Position numbers and translations under genes: made by a program
Shown: positions 23,367 through 34,445 of the stretch, piece after piece
Layout: each line of letters begins with the position of its first letter
How positions within the stretch are numbered: the stretch's first letter is position 1
Notes under the pieces: model-generated
Told to the model about the DNA's origin: nothing
The model's database searches: none
Seen by the model: only the letters and a program-made list of their open reading frames with translations
Source of the DNA: Gari tellinella
Taxonomy: Eukaryota; Mollusca; Bivalvia; Cardiida; Psammobiidae
Assembly: GCA_922989275.2 (NCBI GenBank)
Contig: OV277861.1
Location: 42,819,623 to 42,883,622, forward strand
DNA: 64,000 nt
Direction of reading: 5' to 3'

Positions 23367-24683
23367 TACTGACACGAAAAAGAAACTGTGCACTTTTATA
23401 TTGAGTGTAACATTTTCGTTACTAAGTTTAGAATTATAAATTTTGGCATAATGAGTGATCAAAGAATTCTACACACATTGCACTAATTTACTCAATAATA
23501 AAGCACCCGGATGTCATTCAAATGTACCAACGGCTATTATGCAATATAATGCACGTACTGCCTGTGCAACATGTTTACGTATAGGTTAGACCATGGTTGC
23601 AAGCGAATAAACGATATAGTTCGAGGGGGCGTAGCCCCCGAGAACTATGTCGTTTATTCGCGTGCAACCGTGGTCTAACCTATTTAGCACTGGCTTGGGC
23701 TCGAGGAAAACAAGAAGACCCTACGTTTCTACTTTTTGTTTTAGACGAAAAAGTCATTTTATTTGTAATACTTTACTTAAATTGAAAGGTTATTTCAATG
23801 TGCAGTTTGAGACATTAAGCATGCTTTAACACCAACATAAATAACGCTTATTGAAGCTCTATATGTAAGCGCAATTCATTATTAATTGCCTTTAAAGTTT
23901 AGGTCTCACTGTACATAATATGACATCATCAAGCGAGTGCAGTTCCCCTCCGATCTAGGGTTGTGACGTCAAATTGCCTTGATATGACGGAAGCTTGGAA
24001 TAAGTGAACAGTGTGTTAGTTATTTCATGGTTTTGTAAAAAAAACCGATATATTCACAGGTTTTTGAGGCCTCTGATTGGCCGAGAGCTCCAAGCCATGT
24101 GCTAAAAGTACATATTTTCACTGACCGATATCTTAACTGATTATGCAATAAAAAAATCACAGTACATTTGAATTAAACTCGTTAACAATCTGCCACGACG
24201 TCAGGAAAACGCACGAATTCAGACACTTCAGTAGCTTTCATCCGACGTCAGCGTCTCTGACGTCACTGTGCAGTTTAATTGCCACCAAAATACCATCAAT
24301 CATGACCCTTCGACATCGTAACGGTCATAATGTAAGCGTTACAGATCAGTCAGGATCCAGCAAGCCAGCACGTCAGGGTAGATATATGACGTTGACGAAT
24401 TTACGTCACAAGACGTTACGTCAGGCCAATGCGTTCGATAATTATTGCATTAGTTTTTCTAAAATTTAGGAAACAGTACCGATTTGCAACTTTTACTTTT
24501 AACCCCTAGTTCATTCAAGCGTTAACAGTGCATTTATAATTACATGAATTTGATTTAAAAATATAGCATCGTGTAAAACAAATTCTTACAAACATTTTGA
24601 TACCACATTTGCCTATATTTCTTTATAAAAAGATGGAAATTTTAATTCCTAAACAAGTGCACAGTTTCTTTTTCGTGTCAGTA
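23367..24683. mobile_element. Non-autonomous Tc1/mariner-like element
   Basis: TACTGACACGAAAAAGAAAC..GTGCAC at the left is perfectly inverted at the right (24655-24683), with TA on both sides. The 1.3-kb interior has no transposase and contains a large palindrome (23581-23683). It sits in the left arm of the 10.6-kb transposon and is therefore younger. Confidence 0.8.
23581..23683. repeat. 103-bp palindrome
   Basis: ATAGGTTAGACCATGGTTGC is inverted at the right edge (GCAACCGTGGTCTAACCTAT). Arms of about 45 bp with few mismatches meet at GGGGGCGTAGCCCCC. Confidence 0.85.
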
Positions 24684-24986
24684 TATGATCAACTACACTG
24701 TCAAATTGGTAAAAACCGTCTAGAGAAAAGGTAAGAAAGATTGTATATGCTACATACTATGTCTGTCTATAAGTACAATTTGAAAGAAAAAGAAACTTGA
24801 TCATGAATTTGAATTGTAATGTGTTTTCGTGGCTGGTGACATGCCTGTTTTTTGGTATCTTCTTAGACAGACATGATTTTCTCAGATTAATTTATAAATG
24901 TGTTTCTGTGAACTATTGTAAATGTTTACAAGGCTTGTACTTCAAAAAAATATATGAAAATTTGGAAAAGGAGTTTGTCAAAATAA

Positions 24987-25471
24987 AACAAGACTGCGCG
25001 TTCAATAAACGCTTATGCCCCCAGTGGCATCCTTGACAACATATTCTGAATCTTTTCTAAGTCCAAATTAAGTCAAGGTCAAGGTCAAACTGAGCTTGGG
25101 TATTATTGTTTAGTTGGTAATGGTCCAAGACAACAACTGTATAAGTATCAAAGCATTGTAGTCAGTTGTGTTGATGCTAGATGAAACGGTAAAATCTAGT
25201 TAACCAAGAAATAGCCTATTTAAAATTTTCTAAGTCCAAATTAGGTCAAGGTCAAGGTCAAAATCAATGTTTGGTGATATTGGTGGATAGGGAATGGTCC
25301 AAGGCAACAACTGTATAAGTATCCAAGCATTTGGGTAAGCGGTGTTGATGCTAGACGAAACGGTAAAATCTACTTAACCTTGTTACGGACGCACGCACGG
25401 ACGGACGGACGGACGGACGGACAGGGCGATTACTATATGCCCCGCATCTGTCGATGCTGGGGGCATAAAAA
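24987..25471 (+). mobile_element. Pearl-like element G
   Basis: Left end AACAAGACTGCGCG with CTTATGCCCCCAG. Right end CTGGGGGCATAAAAA, the inverse, after a (GGAC)n tract at 25391-25422. Two ~130-bp repeats with GGTCAAGGTCAAGGTCAAA and CAACAACTGTATAAGTATC form the core. Inserted just upstream of the first recognised exon of the transposon gene. Confidence 0.75.
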
Positions 25472-25915
25472 TCTACGGAAACAAATATATGCCATATAAA
25501 TCATATAGAATTTTTAAAAGCAAAAGATTTTCGTGACATTTATCTTTTCAAAACTGTTATTTTGATTAAAAGAATTAATGTGATTGCTTTAAATTGTTGA
25601 ACAGATTCCTGAAATGCTCTTTTATCTTTTAAATTGCAGTCAACCATGGCCATATATCTGAAGATTCTTATAAGGAACCTTTATGAGATGTCATCCACAC
25701 TGAAGATTGATGATGCAGGCGATAAACCATCTTCGTCTGGAAGGCCATTAGACTGGACTAAATGCTTAATATGTCAGACAGACAAAAACGAAAGTCTCTG
25801 CTGTCTATCTGCTTCCAAAAAAGAAAATGTGGGTGCTGGGTATATAAGTATAGCAGATAACTTAAATGCTTTCCGAGATGTTGACTGTTTACCAAATAAA
25901 TACGAAAGAAGACTC

Positions 25916-26216
25916 AAGCAGGAAACGCAACACAAACAATACACCCATCTCTAAAGCAGAACACACACAGCCATACCATAACAAACACACACACACACAC
26001 AACCACACACACACGCAATACCATTCCTTCATCCACACACTAAATAGAAAACAACACGCAAGACAAACATAAAGCTAAGTGAACATAGGAGCCCGCCTTG
26101 GTACGGTCAGTAGCAATCAATAATCAATTATAAATTAATTAATTATTAACAACCACTGGGGGGTTAAACCTGGGTTTAGGGGCGCCCAACCAAAGGCGCT
26201 CGATGTGTCCCGATTC
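25916..26216. mobile_element. 301-bp insertion in the transposase gene
   Basis: Reading frame stops being protein-like exactly after codon CTC (25913-25915) and resumes at GAC (26217). GACTC before and GATTC at the right edge look like an imperfect 5-bp target duplication. The insert has a (CA)n microsatellite, a TTAATTAATTATTAA stretch and a GC-rich right end, and has no coding frame. Its class is not recognised. Confidence 0.6.
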
Positions 26217-27261
26217 GACGAAGGAGATGGCATTAAAGCTGCTTTTCCTCAACATGCAGCAAAGTTCCATACGTCTTGCAAGCTCCAGTTCAGCAAATGA
26301 AGGCTTCAAAGGGCTCTTAAAAGGAAAAGTTCGGAGGGCAACTCTGACAATATAAGCGAGACAACATGCAAGCGGCGTCTTTCTAGAGAAAAAGAAAGTA
26401 GCAAAGATCTCTGTTTGTTTTGTGATAACCCTGCCAGTCAATCAGAACCTTTGCACGAGGCAATGACAAGAAATATCACTGAAAGAGTGCAAAGATGTGC
26501 AGTTAAACTACTTGATGATAGACTACTTGCTAAACTTTCTTCTGGAGATCTAGTTGCTAATGAATCAAAGTACCATGCAAAGTGCTTAGTTGCTCTTTAT
26601 AACACATACAGGACCAGAAATATTTCAACTGGAACAGACATAACTGAGAGTCATACTACACAAGGCATGTATGCTAGAGCATTTGCAGAGTTAGTCAGTT
26701 TCATAGACGATATCCTTTCTGACAGACAAGACTCAATCCCGCCTGTATTTAAACTGTCTGATCTTGTTAAAATGTAAATGTACACTGAAAGGCTTGTACA
26801 AATAGGTATAAAATACCCATCTGTGCATTCTTCAAGACTAAAGGACCGGATTTTACAAATTTTCCAGAGATGACGGTGCTAGGGGGCGTGAGCACTGTTG
26901 CATATTTCAGTATTGCTCATGAACAGACTCAATTAAACCGAGTCTGCAAATTCAGTATTTGCTTTGTTCTCGGTGCTTTCAAAGGATCACCCCTTATTCA
27001 GATTTATATAAAGATGGACGTGATATTATGTTGATATGTTATAGTGACATTGGATCTGCACTGAGGAAAGCATATGAAAGTGACATTGATGATGATGCTC
27101 TCACATTAGCCAACGCAGCTAAAATAGTGCGACATGAAATGACAGAACTCTCAAATACATTTCAAGGAACATTTGAAAAACACTGCCAGAAAGACGCTAT
27201 TACATCATTGCTAATGACTTTTGTATCAATGTTATTATATGGTACTACTATGACAGAACAG

Positions 27262-27732
27262 TAGCGCGTTCAAGTACCGTATCGATGCAATCGATTGCAA
27301 CGGAAAACGGTAACAATTCACCTTTAATGACCGTTACGCTGTTACCGATTGCGAACGACACGAACGGCCTCAGAGGTAGTTCGCCATCCCCAACAAGGAA
27401 AACAAAATGGCTACCAAATGAATTTAATAAAACCAGCGAACAGTCCCGACTTAATTTCTCATCAATAAATCAACATTTTCCGATACTTAATGTATCAAAC
27501 AAGGCAGCTTACATTGGAGCAGATAAATCTTATTTTTATATGAGGTAAAATTGATGCATTTCAGTTGATTAGTGTACTTTTGCTTGTGTTATTTAGAATC
27601 GCACATTAATCGTTCGTACCCTTGAATAGTTAATAAACATTGGGGCGCAATGAGTTATTATTGAAGAGTATCGATGAACGTTAGATGTCGTACTATATGG
27701 GTTGTTCGCTGATACGGTACTTGAACGCCCTA
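27262..27732. mobile_element. 471-bp MITE inside the transposase gene
   Basis: TAGCGCGTTCAAGTACCGTA at the left is inverted at the right with one mismatch over 22 bp, and CAG is duplicated on both sides (27259-27261, 27733-27735). Excision of the element with one CAG restores an uninterrupted frame (..TEQ|ASV..). It has TAG..CTA ends and a 3-bp duplication like the host transposon. The 87-residue open frame inside has no recognised domain. Confidence 0.85.
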
Positions 27733-30700
27733 CAGGCTTCTGTAAAAAGGACACAACCTTGACTTAGCATTTGTCAACTCATTGCTTTTAACAGTTCACC
27801 ACGAAATACAATATCAAGTCCAATTATCCGACACAGCAAGTCACATGAACCCCCTCTTCCCGTGTACATTTGAGTGCTTCTACACAATAAGACGAGAAAA
27901 CGGGAATTGGTAGAATCACTGTATGAGCTTGGCGTATCTGTATCCTATGACCGTGTTCTTGAAATATAAACAGATGCTGGTACAAAAGTATGCAAGTTCT
28001 ATGAAAAGATAAACACTGTTTGCCCACCACAACTTAAAAAGAGTGTCTTTACAACAGCTGCGGTGGATAACATTAACCATCAAACAAGTGCAACAAGTGC
28101 CAAAAGCTCATTTAATGGAAGAGGCATATCTATTTTTCAACACTATGCCAGTTCTGATCCAAAAGAGACAATAGAACCTGTGGCTGAGTCTTGCACATAA
28201 GTTTGTCTTTGAAAGATTGCTCGAGGAAGGGTGTACCAAGGCTACCATTGGCGTACACTCAAGTAACTAATGTTACACTCTTGTCAAGTTCCAAATATTG
28301 ACTATCAATCAATATCAACAGGACCATTACTATCTACAGCATTGGAAAAATACTTCTTGTGGTTGCAGCATTTGTCTGTAGCTATTGAAACAGGAACGAC
28401 AACTGGTCAGCTAACCTCAACAGCTTACAATTCTACAGACAGCTTAATAACAAAGGAAATATTAGACACCCCAATGACATCATCATTTCTTCTTCCTCTG
28501 TTCCAAGAAGATGCAGCTACGGTTGCAATGATTCGTCATGCTCTAGATGTGGTAAAGGAAATCACACATCTGTCTAATCCTGGGCAGGTTCCTGTGATAG
28601 AAATGGATCAGCCTTTGTTTGCGATTGCAAAGAAGATTCAGTGGAGATGGCCTGATACATATGGAGAATCTGCATTCATAATAATGTTTGGTGGTCTACA
28701 CATTGAAGCTGCTGCTTTGAAATCTCTAGGTAAATTCCTAGAGGGGAGTGGATGGACAAAAGCAGTGGCACAATCCAAAGTTTCAACAGTGGGAACAGCA
28801 GACTCCTTTTTGAAAGCATCTCATATTACTCGAGCACGTCATGCCCATCAAGTGACAGCCGGTGCTTTGTATTTAGCTTTGAAAGATGCATATGCAGAGT
28901 ATTTTCAGATAGACATGCCTGACAACAAAGCACATAGTTTTGAAGAATGGTGCACAGAGACTCAGAAGACCAAACCTATGTTCAAGTATTGGTTCACTGT
29001 CCTTCAAATGCAACTGTTTGTTCTAGCTTATCTTCGCTCAATCCGGAAAGGTAACTTTCAGCTCTACACACAGTCTCTTACAAAGAGTGTGACATGGTTC
29101 TTTGCTTTTGACCAATAGAATTATTCCAGTTGGATTCCTATTCACTTTCGGGACATGTCGACACTTCATCAGAGACACCTACAAACGTACAAAGAATTCA
29201 TGAAGGGCCATTTCACAGTTAAAAAGACCATTCATTCTTTCTCAAATATTGCAATAGACCAGGCCCATGAACAAAACAATACTATTGTAAAAGATGATGG
29301 TGGAGCCATAGGACTGACTGAATCACCATCGACATTACTCAGGTGGATAGTAAGTGGGCCAGAATTAGCACGTTTGATAAATGAGTTTGATAGTGTCGCA
29401 AATATTGAACAGCGATTAGGTGACACACGTCATCACGAGGATCGTCCAGCAGTGCAAAACGCATTCAGCAATGATGTGAAAGCCTTAAAAGAAACAATTA
29501 TTGACAATGGCAATACATTTTCAGATACTAGTGGTGACCTTCTTGTTCTTGATTCCAGAAATATTGTTGAGAAAACAGTGGTGGAAGATCTGTGCCAAAT
29601 TGAACAATTAGGACAACAGCAATATGACACTTTTGTAAAAGAACGTCTCGTTGACATGACTATGCCACTTGATGAATCTCTAAAAATGAACAAGCTCAAA
29701 ATTTTCAATACACCTAAACCATGTCAAAAATCAAAATCCAAAGACTAGAGTTGCTTGCTTAAAGGGGGATCTTAATCTATTTTCCAGACTATATGCTGCA
29801 TGTCAGGTTCGCGATGGTAATCTCGAGGAGTTCTTTGAAAACCAATGTTGCCCTCCTTCACTTTCTGATAGAGGCAAACTCAGACTTGGTACCAAATCCG
29901 ACATAGTAAGATGTTTGGAAGATTCACTTCTAGACCAGTATGACTTTGATCCTAGTCCTGAAGTCATTATCTTAGATGGTGCAGCAATTGTGAACATGAT
30001 AAAACCTGGTGGGGCAAAAACTTTCAAACAGTATGCACAAAGTGACTTTCTGCCATATGTAGAAATGCAGTAAGTCAAAGCTTCAAGAGTAGATGTTGTT
30101 TGGGATACTTATAGTCTTGATTCTCTGAAAGAGCAGCCACGAGAAAATAGGGGTAATGGACTAAGACGCCGTGTTGAACCAAATAATGCTGTCCCCATAC
30201 AGTGGCATGACTTTTTAAGAGTAGCAGAAAACAAAACAGAACTGTTTTCATTTTTGGCCACGAAGGTTGTAAACTTGACAAATGAAAAACAAGTCATCAG
30301 TACACTTGGGGAAAGTATTGTTTGTAACCAAGTTAGAAGTACTGCAGGACTTGCACCTTGTTCACACGAAGAAGCAGATACCCGTATGATGCTCCATGTT
30401 GCAGATGCCGCAAAACACTATACAAAAATAGCCATACGAACTGTAGACAGTGATGTTGTTGTATTGGCTGTCTATATTTATGCAATTTTGGGAACACAGA
30501 CTCTAGAATTGTGGATTAGTTTTGGAACGGGCAAAAACTTTCAGTGGATTTCAGTTCATGACATTTTACAAATGCTTCAATGGCAAAGACAAGTGCCTGG
30601 CCCTTCCAATGTTTTATGCCATGACAGGCTGTGATACTGTATCAAGCTTAGCTGGCAGGGGTAAACGGACTGCACGGGAGGTATGGAATATGTATCCAGA

Positions 30701-31249
30701 TATAACTCATGTTTTTGCTACCTTGATGCAGCAACCCAGCCTTTCAGATATTGATGAAGCGATGACCATTCTCAAAGATTCATCATCCTGCTATATGACA
30801 AGACAAGTACAAAAGTGAGTGTCAATGAAGTAAGAGTTGAACTATCTGCTCATAAAGGCAGGGATGTCAGCAATATACCCTCAACTCATGGAGCATTAGT
30901 TCAACATGTACGAAGAGCCACATACCAAGCTGGTTACTGCTGGAGCCAGTCTCTTCGACCTCTCATGTTGGTACCACAACCAGAAGGATGGGGATGGACA
31001 AAATCTACAACTGGCGAATGGAAGGTCTTTTGGACTGAATTGCCTGAAGCAAGCAAGATTTCTCGTGAACTCTTATGTTGCAATTGCTCCAAAGGCTGTA
31101 GAAATCGCTGCAAGTGCAGAAAGGCAGCACTGAAATGTACTGCACTTTGTAAATGCGGTGGTTCCTGTTATATGAGTCATTCAAGAAAGTAAGATTGTGT
31201 AAAAGTGTTCAGCTATTGATAAGATTTAAACTCATATATATGTTTGTTA

Positions 31250-32398
31250 TATACTGAGCAAAAGTAGAAACGTCCCACCCTATTAGAGGGAAATTTTCTT
31301 GAAAGTCATAAGGTTGGTGGTAGTAACCTATACAGAAAATGAAGTTTACTCATTTGTGAATCCATATCAGTTGACCTCATATTGCTGAGATAACAACTTT
31401 TCGAGTGATGTAATGAAGAAGTTGGTAGGGGTCAAAATAAAAAATCTCAATAAATGTTTGTCTTTTAAAAAATGTTTAGTTGATACTGAATTCTCATAAA
31501 AAGTCCAAAGTTGTATTCAGTAAGATGAATATCGTGTACGGCCACCGTTTGCACCAATATACGCTCCATTTCTACGGCGTAACGTAACGTTTCATGAGAA
31601 CGTCATACATTCACTCTTGCTGTGGGGTCTGTTTCAAATATTGAATGCTGAATCTTAAATGTAATCAATTTGCGTAGTCTGCCATCTGAATTGCTAAGTG
31701 TGAATCGAGATTCGTCAGTAAAAATAACTTGGGTACCAGTCAGTTTGCTTCCAATTCAAATGACGTCGTGACAACAGATAATTTAGCACCACGGTGACGT
31801 GTCATCCAAATTTGACCGGAATATGGGAGTCATGCTCTGATTGGTTTAGCGTTGAACTGCAAGCGATTACAAAGGTCGGTGATGACTCACCGTGTTCCCT
31901 AGTGGCTGGAATATGACGTAGACGTAAGTGCGTTAACGTGCCGTAGTGGTCAGTTCTGACGGAGGAAAAACGGGGTGACCAAGGCGAAAATGATTGTGAA
32001 CAGTCCCAGCCTGATGGTACCGGTTCGCAAGCCTCTGTTTGGTCTTTCGACAGCAGCCGAACCAGCGGACGTCAATGACCGTCATTGCCTGGTTTCTTTC
32101 AACTTCAGACGAGCGTGGCATGATGCAAGGATGGAATTCATATGGGTTTTTTCAAAAATTTTATTAGCATGTGTCGTGTGTATTGTACGACGGTGACAGA
32201 ATTACTTTATTGAAACGTGTGTACCATGCACGTGTAAAACGTGCAAATCATGATTCTGTGTTATTTTGTGAAAACTTTACACATGTGTAACTCCAACGAA
32301 CCAGTTTCCCACAAATACATTCACTTGATGTATAACTTAAATAACGTCAGAGATATGTCCGTTCAAAATGTGGGACGTTTCTATTTTTGCTGAGTATA
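31250..32398 (-). mobile_element. Tc1-like transposon downstream of the transposase gene
   Basis: TACTGAGCAAAAGTAGAAAC at 31252 is inverted at 32377-32396 with two mismatches over ~28 bp, and TA flanks both ends. The element is 1.15 kb and encodes a decayed minus-strand transposase. It is inserted 58 bp after the final stop of the transposase-like gene. Confidence 0.85.
31530..32121 (-). pseudogene. Tc1-like transposase, internally deleted
   Basis: The N-terminal part (32121 leftwards) reads SEVERNQAMTVIDVRWFG and then a helix-turn-helix-like RLANRYHQAGTVHNHFRLGH. The C-terminal end (about 31590-31530) reads RNGAYIGANGGRTRYSSY, the Gly-Gly-x-Thr-Arg-Tyr-type terminus of this transposase lineage. 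The middle, including most of the DDE catalytic core, is missing or scrambled. Confidence 0.7.
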
Positions 32399-32663
32399 CA
32401 ATGTGTATCAAAATTATAGGGACATAGAAAAAAATAGGTCTCTCAAATTAGACAAATATTGTACACATGAATTGCAGTTAAATTTATGTTAAATGCCAGA
32501 GAAACATTTGAGCAGTGCCATGACAAAACCGTTCTTATTGCATTGCAACTTTGTATATACTAAGCATCAGTGTCGACCCACGCTCTGTATCTGAGTTTGG
32601 TATACAGTTCCAAATACTGTATATAATAGAGCTACATAAAATGCTTTAGATGCACATGGTTGT

Positions 32664-32732
32664 CAAACAGTGTAGATCAAAACCAGCTGCCGTGTCAATG
32701 TTGGGGCGGCTGGCCTTGATCTACACTGTTTG
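32664..32732. repeat. HP1-type hairpin
   Basis: CAAACAGTGTAGATCAAAAC..CAGC is inverted as GCTGGCCTTGATCTACACTG..TTTG with few mismatches. In the right arm of the 10.6-kb transposon. Confidence 0.8.
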
Positions 32733-33309
32733 TAATGCAATAAGGCAGGTTTTCTCATGACACAGCTCAAATATTGTATTTAAGATGGAAAAAAATGTTT
32801 AAAGGGTATATAATTAAGAGACATTTTCAAAACTTTGACTTTTAATAATTCATGCCCTCTGTTGATTTGTTCTTCGTCTGTATTATGAGAGTGTAAAGCA
32901 ATGCCCACTACGGTTATGCTCTGACTAAAAGGTAGATAACTCTAACTTTAGTGACATCCTCTCTTCAAACCTATTCCAAATTCTATTGTTTTTATCATTT
33001 ACATGGAAGTTATGGCAAATTTGTAACTTTAAAACAACATTTGCATAAAATGAGTTGTCTAGCGTCAAAATTACTACAAAATAGAAGAATTATCTCCCTT
33101 TATAATGTAAACAAACCTGATATAATTACTATGTGGAGGTATTTGCTAAGATATAAATTAATGGGAGTTATTTACAACTAGTTTTAAGTACTCCTGATTT
33201 GAAAGCTTTATTGTGTATAATTTGTCATTTTGACAGATTTGATATTTTTTACTGGCGGCCATCTTGGAAAATGGTCGCCATAGTCACACATGACCTTTTT
33301 CGCGTTGGC

Positions 33310-33419
33310 ACTATAGCTAAAAATCTTTTAATATATGTAATTCTAAACATGTACAAAGTTTCATGCTTTTATCACAAAGTGCACGATTTTGCTGTTTTTG
33401 GCATGAGGCCGCCGGGCTA
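33310..33419 (-). repeat. Right terminal inverted repeat of the 10.6-kb transposon
   Basis: GCTTTTATCACAAAGTGCAC is the inverse of the left repeat. The terminus is GGGCTA followed by the TAC duplication. Confidence 0.85.
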
Positions 33420-34445
33420 TACCTAGATTTGTCAAGTTAATTATTTTGAGCAAGTTTCGTGAATTTAGGCTAAAACAATGTTCCCTTAATAAGGGTTCAG
33501 AGGCCTTTTATATGACTTGACCTACTGACCTACGTTTAATTCAGACACAAGCCATATTCAAAATTGACCTCATTTTTTAAAGGTGATCAACCAGAAGTAG
33601 TTTCATGAAATTAGGGCAAAAGATGAGGGCCTTAGAATACTTTTAAGACTTTCCTATGGTTTGACCTACTGACCCACCTTTTGACCCCCAGTAATCCATA
33701 TTACTACATTGTCGAGATTTTGTTTAGATAATAATTCTGAACATCTTTTATGAAATTATAGGTTAAGATATGTTTAGAAGCTTTTTCTATGTTTTTGGCC
33801 TACTGACCTACTTTTTTTATCTATGTTACCCATATTCACACAAAGCGTAGCTTTTGACCAGATTAATCATTCTAAGCAAGTTTTAAGAAGATTGGACTAA
33901 AATATGTCCTCTGGAAAGGTAAATAGCTTCTGCGATTTGACCTACCTTCTTTATGAATAGACATGACCTATATTCCAGTATGATATAACTTTTTCAAGGA
34001 AATGACACTTACAAAATCTCATAAAGATATAGCCAAATAAATGACTTCTAGAATGTTATTAACTGTTAATTTGATATTTCCGAACATATGGACAATGACG
34101 ACGCCCTCTGACGGCCATATTTATTGACAGATCGAAATTCTTTACACAATTTTTGAAGTCTATCCACTAAGAAACATTTTGGTGAAAAAGTTCACTGAAA
34201 ACCATTTGAAAACGGACCAGTAGTTTCGCATAGTTTTCTAGCTATTGTGTACGGTTGCCATGGTAACCATACAAACTACGCTACATCAATGTTCAACTCA
34301 CTGGGAACCTTTATTCCAAACATCAGCTCCCTGAAGCAAATATTTCACGTATTATTAGTCACTGTGCAAAACTTTAACCATGAGAAATCAGCCTAAAAAC
34401 CTAAATCAAAAACAGGTGAATTTTGACTTAATTTTAACTTTGTAA

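Larger units (their letters stand above)
25646..31192 (+). pseudogene. Academ-like transposase gene with XPG/FEN-like nuclease and CXC motif (decayed)
   Basis: One protein-coding region broken by stops, frameshifts and two insertions. It begins after a splice acceptor (AAATTGCAG, 25631-25639) or at ATG 25646. Segments in order: 25646-25915; insertion; 26217-about 26870; about 26990-27261; MITE; 27733-29740; about 29740-30580; 30580-30780; 30788-31192. In-frame stops lie at 26298, 26775, 27760, 27871, 27967, 28198, 29116 and 30071. Motifs: two C-x2-C..H-x3-C pairs (CLICQ..FHTSC; CLFCD..YHAKC), a central conserved region (FGGLHIE, TADSFLKASH, RHAHQVTAG), an XPG/FEN-like region (LDGAAIV, SHEEADTR, VDSDVVVLA, TGCDTVSSLAGRGK), and a C-terminal cysteine-rich CXC motif. 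The order suggests DNA binding plus nuclease activity. The family name is inference; a multicopy host gene of unknown function is the alternative. Confidence 0.75.
22826..33419 (+). mobile_element. 10.6-kb DNA transposon with XPG/CXC-type protein (Academ-like)
   Basis: The element starts TAGCCCAGCGG and ends with the inverse of TAGCCCGGCGG. Terminal inverted repeats extend at least 110 bp inward with indels and include a perfect 35-bp block (22858-22892 region, inverse at 33349-33385). The flanking trinucleotide TAC is duplicated (22823-22825, 33420-33422), and removing the element and one TAC restores the B-family sequence. It holds one large decayed plus-strand gene and several later insertions: a Tc1-like element in the left arm, pearl-like G, an intragenic MITE, and a Tc1-like element just after the gene. 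Gene content and short target duplication resemble the Academ superfamily; I have not verified this by search. Confidence 0.8.
22595..34440 (+). mobile_element. Pearl-like element B2, split by the 10.6-kb transposon
   Basis: Left part 22595-22825 has AACAAGAGCCCATGGGCTC and GCGCTCACCAGAG. The right part resumes at 33420 with CTAGATTTGTCAAG..AGCAAGTTTCGTGAATTT, colinear with B1 and B3. The right terminus is lost before the C2 element. B3 (43793-44182) preserves the uninterrupted target sequence CATACATTACCTAGATTTTG at 44021-44041. Confidence 0.8.

Noticed and set aside
24797..25036. 79-residue plus-strand frame upstream of the transposase exon
   Set aside because: Its end crosses into pearl-like G (from 24987) and it has no motif. 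An upstream exon of the transposon gene cannot be excluded but is not supported.
26139..26441. 100-residue minus-strand frame
   Set aside because: Antisense to the transposase gene, which has recognisable motifs on the plus strand.
27285..27548. 87-residue frame inside the 471-bp MITE
   Set aside because: Too short for a transposase and without a recognised domain; most of the MITE being open in one frame by chance is plausible.
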